In this document: positions 18,737-25,964 of the stretch, piece after piece | Layout of the letters: the number at the start of each line of letters is the position of its first letter | Position numbering within the stretch: position 1 is the stretch's first letter | Source of the DNA: Algoriphagus boritolerans DSM 17298 = JCM 18970 | Lineage (GTDB): Bacteria; Bacteroidota; Bacteroidia; Cytophagales; Cyclobacteriaceae | DNA length: 64,000 nt | Reading direction: 5' to 3' | NCBI RefSeq assembly: GCF_900108085.1 | Contig: NZ_FNVR01000002.1 | Coordinates: 167,297 to 231,296, forward strand | The notes under the pieces: model-generated | Database searches by the model: none | Told to the model about the DNA's origin: nothing | The model's input: the letters and a program-made list of their open reading frames with translations, nothing else | Translations under genes and position numbers: made by a program

Positions 18737-18931
18737 CTATTCATCTGCAATAGTCTCGCAAATACAATAATTGGTTGATAGTGGGTCGAAACAATCCTTC
18801 CCATTCCAAGTGCAGTAACCTGAACTCGCGTTTGATTGTGCTTCAGCCTCACTAGCTCCGAAATACGAAACTCCAAAAGCTGTCATCCCCAAAATTGAGG
18901 CACTTAAGACAAACAATTTTACCTTTTTCAT
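18737..18931 (-). CDS. Small secreted Cys-bearing peptide (NVEALA-like layout)
   Basis: 64 residues: a clear signal peptide (1-32, ending SEAEAQ) and a mature peptide of about 32 residues with four Cys (40, 47, 56, 58), the last two as CIC. Size and position in front of a propeller lipoprotein gene recall the NVEALA-type peptides of Bacteroidetes, but the motif itself is absent. The upstream leader contains the palindrome ttggccaa (18997-19004) and a 12-nt A/T homopolymer (19032-19043), both also present in the leaders of the peptide genes at 35896, 38248 and 40369. Confidence 0.75.
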   Translation of the reverse strand: MKKVKLFVLSASILGMTAFGVSYFGASEAEAQSNASSGYCTWNGKDCFDPLSTNYCICETIADE

Positions 18932-19311
18932 TTTGATAAAGAATTTATTGGTTAAAAAATCCCTTTGTGTGGGCGGATTTCGGTTTCCCTGATCACTTGG
19001 CCAATAAGATCACTAGCAATATAGGAGTCGCAAAAAAAAAAAACAAACTAATTGTTAAAAATATTTTAATAATTTATTTACAAAGCTGAAAATGAATTAT
19101 GAAACGCATAAATATAGTTTTTAACTAGGTTTCAAAACATAACTGATTTATCTGGGCAAGAATGTCAATTCATGTTTGTGCTTGTAGTAAGTTTATTAAG
19201 AATCAATTTGAGACGGAAGCTTTTCCCAAGATTCAAACTTTGGAAAAGCTTCCAAAATCCCCATTTAATCAAAATTTTGGCTATTATTGATCCTCTAATA
19301 AACCTATTGTA
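18932..19311. other. Divergent intergenic region, no gene
   Basis: 380 bp between the peptide gene and the GMC oxidoreductase gene. It holds the ttggccaa element (18997-19004) within partial gatc-bounded symmetry and a run of 12 A (19032-19043); the rest is AT-rich. I found no exact TAnnTTTG box on either strand. Confidence 0.5.
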
Positions 19312-21018
19312 ATGGCCAATTTTAATATTGATGCAGACAAAAGCCTGACCTATGATGCCATCGTCATCGGTTCGGGAATCAGCGGAGGCTGGGCGGCAAA
19401 GGAACTTTGCGAAGCCGGGCTCAAAACTCTCGTCTTAGAGCGGGGACGTATCGTGGAGCATGTCGTAGACTATCCTACCATGAACCTCGACCCTTGGGAT
19501 ACTGACCTCCGCGGAGGACTTACTCCCGAGCAGAAAGCTAGACACCCAAAAGGCGGTCGATCTGGTTTTATCGGCGAAATGAACGAGCATTTTCACGCCA
19601 ATGATGTCGAAAATCCTTACACGGAAGTCAAGCCCTTTCTCTGGGTTCGAGCGCACCAAATGGGAGGTCGATCCCTCCTTTGGGGCAAGCAATGCTATCG
19701 TTGGTCGGACTTGGACTTTGAGGCCAATGCCAAAGACGGGCATGGGGTAGACTGGCCGATTCGATACAAGGACCTGGAATCATGGTACACCCATGTGGAG
19801 AAGTTTGCCGGTATCAGCGGCGAGGCATTAGGTCTTCCACATCTTCCAGATAGCCATTTTTTACCTCCTATGGAGCTCAACTGTGTGGAAAAGCATGTCA
19901 AGGAGCGAATAGAAAAGGAATTCAAAGGAAGAAATATGATTATTGGCCGGGTGGCTCACCTGACCGAACCGCTGAATGGACGAGGGAAATGTCGGTTCCG
20001 AAACCGCTGTGACCGAGGTTGTCCGTATGGAGCTTATTTCAGTTCCAATGCGGTGACCTTACCGGCAGCTCATGCTACGGGAAATATGACGATCCGTCCT
20101 TTTTCCATCGTTCAGTCCATTGTCTATGATGAACAAAAAGGAAAAGCCTCAGGTGTCAGAATCATCGATTCAGAGACAGGGGAGGAGATCGTTTACAAAG
20201 CCAAAATCGTCTTTGTCAATGCTTCCACGCTAAGCACTACACAGATTTTGCTTAACTCCACTTCTAACAGATTCCCAAATGGCCTAGGAAATGACTCCGG
20301 TGAATTAGGTCATAACCTGATGGATCATACCTATCGCATCGGTGCCATGGGTACCGTGGAGGGTTTTGATGATCAATACTATAAAGGACGCCGTCCAAAC
20401 GGAATATATATCCCACGCTATGTCAATCTGGATGAAAATACCAAGTCGGACAAGTTTGTTCGAGGTTTTGGATTTCAAGGCAGTGGAGGTCGCGCAGGTT
20501 GGGGAGCAGGCTCTAATCAGGAAGGTTTTGGAGGAGACTTCAAGGATGGACTGATGAAACCGGGACCTTGGGAATTCTTCATTACGGGTTTTGCAGAATG
20601 CCTTCCCTATCACGAAAATAAAGTGTATCTGAATAAAGATGTCTTGGACAAGTGGGGGCAGCCAACCCTTTCCATTGATGCGGAATGGGGAGAAAATGAA
20701 TTGGCCATGAATGCTCAAATCCGGGTAGATGCCAAGGAAATGCTGGAGCGAGCAGGAGTGCAGAATATCATGGATTTTGACAATAAGCACGAAATGGGCT
20801 ATGGTATTCACGAAATGGGCACCGCCCGAATGGGACGTGATCCAAATACATCGGTGTTGAATGGGACTAACCAAGTCCATGATTGCAAAAATGTATTTGT
20901 GACCGATGGTGCTTGTATGACTTCATCTTCCTGTGTAAATCCATCATTGACCTATATGGCACTTACTGCCAGAGCTGCCAATCACGCTGTTTCCGAACTC
21001 AAAAAATCAAATCTCTAA
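19312..21018 (+). CDS. GMC-family oxidoreductase, gluconate dehydrogenase-like large subunit
   Basis: 568 residues. N-terminal FAD-binding fold (YDAIVIGSGISGGWAAKEL, about 14-32), LERGR, a central Cys-containing segment (CRFRNRCDRGCPYG), and the GMC C-terminal domain with HEMGTARMG, NVFVTDGA and NPSLTYMALTARAA. This is the flavoprotein type of FAD-dependent sugar or sugar-acid dehydrogenases. It has no signal peptide and probably rides through Tat with the next gene product, the small subunit that carries one. Four nucleotides separate the two genes. No cytochrome c subunit is adjacent. Confidence 0.88.
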   Translation: MANFNIDADKSLTYDAIVIGSGISGGWAAKELCEAGLKTLVLERGRIVEHVVDYPTMNLDPWDTDLRGGLTPEQKARHPKGGRSGFIGEMNEHFHANDVENPYTEVKPFLWVRAHQMGGRSLLWGKQCYRWSDLDFEANAKDGHGVDWPIRYKDLESWYTHVEKFAGISGEALGLPHLPDSHFLPPMELNCVEKHVKERIEKEFKGRNMIIGRVAHLTEPLNGRGKCRFRNRCDRGCPYGAYFSSNAVTLPAAHATGNMTIRPFSIVQSIVYDEQKGKASGVRIIDSETGEEIVYKAKIVFVNASTLSTTQILLNSTSNRFPNGLGNDSGELGHNLMDHTYRIGAMGTVEGFDDQYYKGRRPNGIYIPRYVNLDENTKSDKFVRGFGFQGSGGRAGWGAGSNQEGFGGDFKDGLMKPGPWEFFITGFAECLPYHENKVYLNKDVLDKWGQPTLSIDAEWGENELAMNAQIRVDAKEMLERAGVQNIMDFDNKHEMGYGIHEMGTARMGRDPNTSVLNGTNQVHDCKNVFVTDGACMTSSSCVNPSLTYMALTARAANHAVSELKKSNL

Positions 21019-21021
21019 GCC

Positions 21022-21615
21022 ATGAATAGACGAGACGCACTCAGAAAATCCGCACTGTTTGCCGGTTCGGCAATAGCAGCACCGACCATGCTGAGCCTTT
21101 TGCAGGCTTGTGCCAAGCAAGATCGACTGACTTGGACTCCTCAGTTTTTGGCAGAAGATCAGGCGCGATTCATTACCGCTTTTGTGGATTTCCTTTTGCC
21201 AAAAACCGAAACTCCCGGTGGCCTGGATGTAAAAGCTGATATTTTCATCGACTCCATCTACGCTAAGACTTACGATGAAGCAGGTCAAAAAAATGTGATA
21301 ACCGAGATTGACAAGTTCAATGCGGATTGTAAAGCTGCCTACGGGAAAGTATTTGCAGACCTTAGTCCTGAGGATAAAACCAAATGCTTTCAAGCTCATG
21401 AAGCGAAGTCACCCAAATTTCCCAAAAATGTATGGGGGACAGCAGTGGGCCCAAAAGAGCCAGTAGGATTCTATCGAAGCCTGAAATCAACAGTACTTTG
21501 GGCCTATTTTACTTCTGAAGGAATCGGTAAAAATGTCCTGAGCTACGATCCGATCCCGGGAGAATTCAAAGGCTGTATTCCGGTTTCGGAGGTGGGGAAT
21601 ACCTGGAGTTTATAA
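21022..21615 (+). CDS. Gluconate 2-dehydrogenase subunit 3 family protein, Tat lipoprotein
   Basis: 197 residues. Twin-arginine signal NRRDALRKS at residues 2-10, a hydrophobic stretch, and a lipobox-like LLQAC with Cys30. The body (FLAEDQARFITAFVDFLLPKTETPG, YAKTYDEAGQ) fits the gamma or small subunit of membrane-bound gluconate-type dehydrogenases. It likely escorts the FAD subunit across the inner membrane. A terminator follows. Confidence 0.85.
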   Translation: MNRRDALRKSALFAGSAIAAPTMLSLLQACAKQDRLTWTPQFLAEDQARFITAFVDFLLPKTETPGGLDVKADIFIDSIYAKTYDEAGQKNVITEIDKFNADCKAAYGKVFADLSPEDKTKCFQAHEAKSPKFPKNVWGTAVGPKEPVGFYRSLKSTVLWAYFTSEGIGKNVLSYDPIPGEFKGCIPVSEVGNTWSL

Positions 21616-21646
21616 CACTTTATAGAAGAGTTTTTAATTTCATTGA

Positions 21647-21685
21647 GCAGGAAATTGTCCTTCGGGCAGTTTCCTGCCTTTTTTT
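21647..21685 (+). terminator. Terminator of the GMC dehydrogenase operon
   Basis: Long imperfect hairpin (gcaggaaa...tttcctgc, 21647-21677, with an inner G-C stem around ttcg) followed by seven T. Confidence 0.85.
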
Positions 21686-21889
21686 GAAGAACTATCGGAT
21701 TGATTTTTTCTGGAGAAAGGGAAAAAATTGCACACTTCTGGCCTAAAACCACACAATTTGGAAGTTTTTTCCACAAGCCATTTTGGCAATAATCCTTCTA
21801 TTTGCTCAGAATTAAGATTTAGGTGTTGTGGCATTGAGATTGAAACTTTGAGTGTAGAATATTTTTAATTAACCTAAACCAAATAAAAG

Positions 21890-22084
21890 ATGAAAACTGA
21901 CACAAAACTTCAAATCAAGGGTTCCTGGAATGAGATAAAAGGAAAACTGAAGCAAAAGTATGCTGACCTGACGGATGATGATCTTTTGTATGAAGAAGGC
22001 AAAGAAGATGAGCTTCTTGGTCGCTTGCAGCGAAAACTGGGTGGTTCCATTGATACCGTCAAGGACGAAATCAACAAACTTTAA
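21890..22084 (+). CDS. CsbD family protein
   Basis: 64 residues, hydrophilic and helical. The segments [23 protein letters not shown] and [15 protein letters not shown] are characteristic of CsbD, a small general-stress protein of unknown mechanism. It lies 42 nt before a coiled-coil lipoprotein gene, possibly a shared stress transcript. Confidence 0.88.
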   Translation: MKTDTKLQIKGSWNEIKGKLKQKYADLTDDDLLYEEGKEDELLGRLQRKLGGSIDTVKDEINKL

Positions 22085-22126
22085 TACTCTTGAAATCAAA
22101 CTATTCAACCTCTAAACTTATCTAAA

Positions 22127-22561
22127 ATGAAAATCAAAGTAATTGCAATGGCAGGTTTTCTGGCGGCGGGATTTCTAATGATGTCTTGTAGTGAAAGTAA
22201 TAAAGCTGAAAACCGAGATCAGGAACTGGTTCAAATCGAATCAGATTTTGATCGGGAAAAGGTAGAACTCCGAGCAGAACTCCAGGAGTTGGAGCTTGAA
22301 ATCGATAAAAAGATTATGGAGCTGGAAGCCAAAAAAGAAGAGGCCAACGCAGAGATGAAGCTGGAAATTGAAGAGATGGAAGCTGAATTGAAGAATGAGA
22401 AAACAGCAGTCGAGCGTGCGCTTGATGATGTTGAAAATGCTACCGAGAACACTTGGGCCGACATCAAAGAGGCAGTCAATAAGACTACCAGTGATATCGA
22501 GCAAGCATGGCAAAAATTCAAAATCAATGTGGATGAGACCTTTGAAAAGGACAATTCTTAA
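22127..22561 (+). CDS. Coiled-coil lipoprotein of unknown function
   Basis: 144 residues. Lipoprotein signal with Cys21 (MMSC). Residues 25-115 are a highly charged Glu/Lys-rich heptad coiled coil; the C-terminal part (TWADIKEAVNKTTSDIEQAWQKF) looks like an amphipathic helix related to stress proteins of the CsbD/late-embryogenesis type. A role in envelope stress is inferred only from the neighbouring CsbD gene. Confidence 0.75.
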   Translation: MKIKVIAMAGFLAAGFLMMSCSESNKAENRDQELVQIESDFDREKVELRAELQELELEIDKKIMELEAKKEEANAEMKLEIEEMEAELKNEKTAVERALDDVENATENTWADIKEAVNKTTSDIEQAWQKFKINVDETFEKDNS

Positions 22562-22589
22562 ATCTAAACATTTTGAATAATGTCATAGG

Positions 22590-22625
22590 GTGGGTTGATT
22601 TTATAATCAGCCCACTTTTTTTTAA
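22590..22625. terminator. Terminator between convergent genes
   Basis: 11-bp stem (gtgggttgatt/aatcagcccac, one G-U pair) with loop ttat, followed by a T run. The T run overlaps the stop codon of the minus-strand NIF3-like gene. Confidence 0.85.
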
Positions 22626-23521
22626 AAAATTTGAAGAGAATTTCCTGAAGGAATATGGTAAACCGGAAGTCCGGGCATATTTTCATTCAGCCAATTTTTT
22701 ATAAACTCAGAACCGCCTTCCTCACTGGCCGAATGGCCAATTTCGATCATGGATAGCTTCATTCCGATCTCATTTGCTGCCCGCACATATTCAGGAGTTT
22801 CCCATTCATTGGATTCCCCACATACCAATACATCCGGGCGATGCTCCATGATTTGGGTAAGCTGAAGGCGGCCACCGACAGCCCCCGGAAGCAAGAGAAC
22901 TTTTGAGCATATTTGACTCAAGTCACCCACATATCGCATCGCAGGAACGCCCAATTTTGCTTTAATATGATTGATCAGTCCCCTGAGATCTGTTTTCGGA
23001 ATGTTCAAAATCCGACTTCCAGGCGTGTAATACTCCTTCCAACCTAAATCTCCCACGACTCCGACCCGCACTCCGTCGTCTTGCATCCGGTGGACGTAAT
23101 CATGATTCCTCCAAAGTGTAATGGCATGTGCTGCCATCAAGTCATATTTGGCGCGAAAAACCGGATCATTTTGCAAATAATCTGTCTCATCTTGCCCGGA
23201 GAAAAAAGTGGGTTCGTGGGGAATGATCAGATTGGCTTTCAGATCGATTGCTTTTTTGATGATTTCCATTGATGTGAACATGGTCGTTACCACCCCAGTC
23301 ACTACCGTGTCTCTGGATCCGATTTTGATAGTGTCCACCGTTTGGGCAAAGGGCGCATTGGGAACCTGTGAGAGGAACGAGTCAATGATTTCTCCCACTG
23401 TCCAAGTCTTTTTTTCAGTGAATGAATATCCCGATAAAGGGTTTACCATTATCCCTGCTCCAATGAGGACTCCTGCTTTATGGATAAATTCGCGTCGGGT
23501 AGTTTGGGGCTGTTCTGTCAT
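22622..23521 (-). CDS. NIF3-like dinuclear metal protein with a Tat signal
   Basis: 299 residues. The N-terminus has a twin-arginine signal (TTRREFIHKAG, residues 8-18, then a hydrophobic stretch), which is unusual because NIF3/YbgI proteins are normally cytoplasmic. The body shows the NIF3 features: VDTIKIGSRDTVVTGVVTTMF, the metal ligand region IIPHEPTFF (His102), and the C-terminal IEIGHSASEE with a second His/Glu pair. Enzymatic activity of the family is unsettled. It is followed upstream by its neighbour's terminator, so it is probably monocistronic. Confidence 0.8.
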   Translation of the reverse strand: MTEQPQTTRREFIHKAGVLIGAGIMVNPLSGYSFTEKKTWTVGEIIDSFLSQVPNAPFAQTVDTIKIGSRDTVVTGVVTTMFTSMEIIKKAIDLKANLIIPHEPTFFSGQDETDYLQNDPVFRAKYDLMAAHAITLWRNHDYVHRMQDDGVRVGVVGDLGWKEYYTPGSRILNIPKTDLRGLINHIKAKLGVPAMRYVGDLSQICSKVLLLPGAVGGRLQLTQIMEHRPDVLVCGESNEWETPEYVRAANEIGMKLSMIEIGHSASEEGGSEFIKNWLNENMPGLPVYHIPSGNSLQIF

Positions 23522-23580
23522 CTGCCTGAATGGTTGTTTTTGGTTGCGTAATATAGGTCAAAGTCTTTGAGCTAACATAA

Positions 23581-23614
23581 AAAATGCCGTAAGCGGGCTC
23601 ACTTACGGCATTTT
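23581..23614 (-). terminator. Terminator of the lipoprotein gene 23650-24309
   Basis: Perfect 13-bp stem aaaatgccgtaag/cttacggcatttt with an 8-nt loop; A/T runs on both sides. Confidence 0.85.
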
Positions 23615-23649
23615 TTAAGATTTAAATTGAGGACAATTCTACCTAACCA

Positions 23650-24309
23650 TTACTCGACTTTTATATTCGAAATCCAAAGGGTTCGATTTCCTTCAGCATT
23701 GAAATGCTCAGTCGCAAATTTGAGCGGGCCGTGAGTTTCGATAGTTTCCCAAGTCGTGGGACGACCCTCTGTACCATTTCCTCTTCTGAAAACCCACTCG
23801 ACGATCATTAGATTTTCATCCAAATAGAGGTCATATGCATCTCCGGGAGTGTATCCCATTCCTGGAGCTGCGGGTTCGCCAGATTGGTAAATGATCGTCA
23901 GTTTGGTGGATTTTATGCCTTTTATGGGAGAACTCGTGTTTTCTTCCGTCTCATAAGTATAGCCTGAATCCCATGCCAGCTGAAATGGCATCATTGCCCA
24001 ATATTTGTCATTGATAAAGGCTCCGTCCTGCTTGGGTAGCGAATCAGCCGTCAGGCTATAGGTAAACGTGGTATCCGGACCGGAATAATAGACTGTGCTG
24101 TCCTTGATGTTCCATTTCCAGTCTCTGGAAAACACGTTGACCGAGTCACGCTGAACATTCCAGGTGTAGGAGATGGAATTGACTTGATCAAAATTCTCAA
24201 ATCCATAAGCTTTGGCAACTTTGAAAGGAAGCGTGTCTGGTATTTCGGATTTTTGCTCACAGGAGCTGATTATCCAGATAAAGGAAAGTAAGAATAAGAG
24301 GTTTTTCAT
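23650..24309 (-). CDS. Lipoprotein of unknown function
   Basis: 219 residues with a lipoprotein signal (Cys17, IISSC). The mature part is mostly beta-strand (SISYTWNVQRDSVNVFSRDWKWN, KLTIIYQSGE, YDLYLDENLMIVEWVFRRGN), reminiscent of the LolA/outer-membrane-lipoprotein-sorting fold. I do not recognise a named family. It is flanked by its own terminator and 168 bp of upstream non-coding DNA. Confidence 0.7.
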   Translation of the reverse strand: MKNLLFLLSFIWIISSCEQKSEIPDTLPFKVAKAYGFENFDQVNSISYTWNVQRDSVNVFSRDWKWNIKDSTVYYSGPDTTFTYSLTADSLPKQDGAFINDKYWAMMPFQLAWDSGYTYETEENTSSPIKGIKSTKLTIIYQSGEPAAPGMGYTPGDAYDLYLDENLMIVEWVFRRGNGTEGRPTTWETIETHGPLKFATEHFNAEGNRTLWISNIKVE

Positions 24310-24477
24310 GGGGAAAGGATGGTGTATAAAAGTCTAACTGAACTTTCTTTGGTTTGTTTAGCTACCCAAAATTGAGATTTTTTTGCATCAAATTTTTAGA
24401 AGGCAGGATAACGAAAGATAAGAAATTATTCAAAGGTTGTTAAACTTAGCGCAAGGCTGAAGCAGTAATCGTATTTT

Positions 24478-25158
24478 TCAATTGATTTCATCCTCAAAAG
24501 TCGGTTCTGGGAAATTGATTTGAAAAGGATTTATCCTGATCGCCAGTAAAGGTTTGATTTTTTGAATGTCCGGAAAAAAATCCGGGTTTAAATCCAGGTT
24601 TTGCACTTTAGCTAATTTGCCCCATCCAAATCCTGTGGGTTTGGTATTGTATTTTACTTTGTTCCAAGTCTGACAAAGATTGATGGGCAAAAATGAAGTT
24701 GAAACAGGGAATGAAATTCCACCATGCGTGATTTCTGTTGAAAAGATTACTTGATTATCGGATTTTAATTGGATGATGTCTCTGTTTTTCTCTTTTTTCC
24801 AAATGAAAGGGAGGGTTTCTTTTGGTATTCCCCAGTTGGTTCGTCCATTTTGGGCACTAGCCAATGTATCTACATAGATCTTTGTTATAGCCTGTTTTTT
24901 TGATTTCCGAAATTTCCCCGGTAAAAACAAGAGTTCATGGTAAGGTCCGACAGGAGATTTCTCGTATTTGATCAACATGACATATCCTAAACCTCCCTTA
25001 AATCTTCCTTTGAGGTGTTTGGGAAGCAAACCGAATTTTTCAATCCAATCTTTTTTGAATTTGAAAATAAGAATGATTGCTTCCCCATTGAGTTTCCAGG
25101 GTGGAGGTGATTTCAAGACGAGCTTTAAATCTTTTGTGATTAGCTGATTTTCATGCAT
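24478..25158 (-). CDS. Acetoacetate decarboxylase-like protein
   Basis: 226 residues, no signal peptide. The segments GPYHELLFLPG, ASAQNGRTNWGIPKE and the following beta-rich half resemble the acetoacetate decarboxylase (ADC/PF06314) fold. The catalytic Lys environment of true decarboxylases is not clearly conserved, so the reaction is uncertain. The gene overlaps the upstream SDR gene by 8 bp (25151-25158), implying coupled translation. Confidence 0.6.
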   Translation of the reverse strand: MHENQLITKDLKLVLKSPPPWKLNGEAIILIFKFKKDWIEKFGLLPKHLKGRFKGGLGYVMLIKYEKSPVGPYHELLFLPGKFRKSKKQAITKIYVDTLASAQNGRTNWGIPKETLPFIWKKEKNRDIIQLKSDNQVIFSTEITHGGISFPVSTSFLPINLCQTWNKVKYNTKPTGFGWGKLAKVQNLDLNPDFFPDIQKIKPLLAIRINPFQINFPEPTFEDEIN

Positions 25159-25912
25159 AAGGTGACGGGCTTATTGCGGTCCAACCTCCATCTACAATGA
25201 GTGTCTGGCCGGTGATATGGCTTGCAGCATCGGAGAGAAGAAATGCTGCTGCTTCAGCAATGTCTGAAGTGAAAGCAGGGCGACCTAATGGGGTGAGTTT
25301 TGACCAGATTTTGACGTATTCCGGATCGGAGGTAGTTCGCTTGGTTAGCGTAGCGCCCGGTGCAATGGTGTTGATGCGGATACCAAAAGGAGCTAGCTCC
25401 AAAACCAAATTTTTGGCAAGCATTTCAATCGCTGCCTTGCTCATTGCATAGGCAGCGAGGTTTTGATGACTTTGATGTGCTGTAACAGAAGAAGTGAGCA
25501 AAATTGAGCCACCGCTTTCCTGATCTTTCATTACCCGGGCAGCTGCCTGCGTCAGAAAAAACGTACCCATCTGATTTACCCGCATTACTTCATTAAAATC
25601 CTCAAGTGAATAATCCAGAAAATTGCCAAAAAGTGTAATCCCGGCATTGGCGACCACTTGATCCAGTTGGCCAAAATGATGCATTGCCAATTCGACCATC
25701 TCAGAAATCACTTCCAGAGATGAAGAATCGCCGGAACAACCCAGTACCCTTCCTTTCCCCATTTGCAAAAGGGAAGCCACAGCCTCATCGGTCAAACCAA
25801 CTTCTTTGTCGTTCAGGATCACCTGTGATCCGGTATTCAGCAGCTTCCTCGCAATCTCCAATCCAATTCCCTGACCTGCTCCTGTGATGATGGCTACTTT
25901 TTGGGGTTTCAT
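25151..25912 (-). CDS. SDR-family NAD(P)-dependent oxidoreductase
   Basis: 253 residues. Classical SDR features: TGAGQGIG at 10-17, NAG at 89-91, catalytic Ser141/Ser142, Tyr155-x3-Lys159 and a C-terminal GQTLIVDGGWT. It lies between the IlvD/Edd sugar-acid dehydratase gene and the ADC-like gene, on the same strand, so an aldose, sugar-acid or keto-acid substrate is plausible. The specific substrate cannot be told. Confidence 0.88.
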   Translation of the reverse strand: MKPQKVAIITGAGQGIGLEIARKLLNTGSQVILNDKEVGLTDEAVASLLQMGKGRVLGCSGDSSSLEVISEMVELAMHHFGQLDQVVANAGITLFGNFLDYSLEDFNEVMRVNQMGTFFLTQAAARVMKDQESGGSILLTSSVTAHQSHQNLAAYAMSKAAIEMLAKNLVLELAPFGIRINTIAPGATLTKRTTSDPEYVKIWSKLTPLGRPAFTSDIAEAAAFLLSDAASHITGQTLIVDGGWTAISPSPYA

Positions 25913-25925
25913 TTTTTTAACTTAA

Positions 25926-25958
25926 AGACCGGGCAGGTTTTTAAAACCTGCCCGGTCT
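25926..25958. repeat. Perfect 16-bp-arm palindrome
   Basis: Arms agaccgggcaggtttt (25926-25941) and its exact complement (25943-25958) around one T, placed between the SDR and IlvD genes. It probably terminates or stabilises the ilvD-type transcript. Palindromes of this accgggcaggttt type recur in Bacteroidetes genomes. Confidence 0.7.
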
Positions 25959-25964
25959 GATTTT

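Noticed and set aside
22231..22554. Minus-strand ORF opposite the coiled-coil lipoprotein gene
   Set aside because: Ser-rich antisense shadow of a Glu/Lys-rich coiled coil; no start context or family resemblance.
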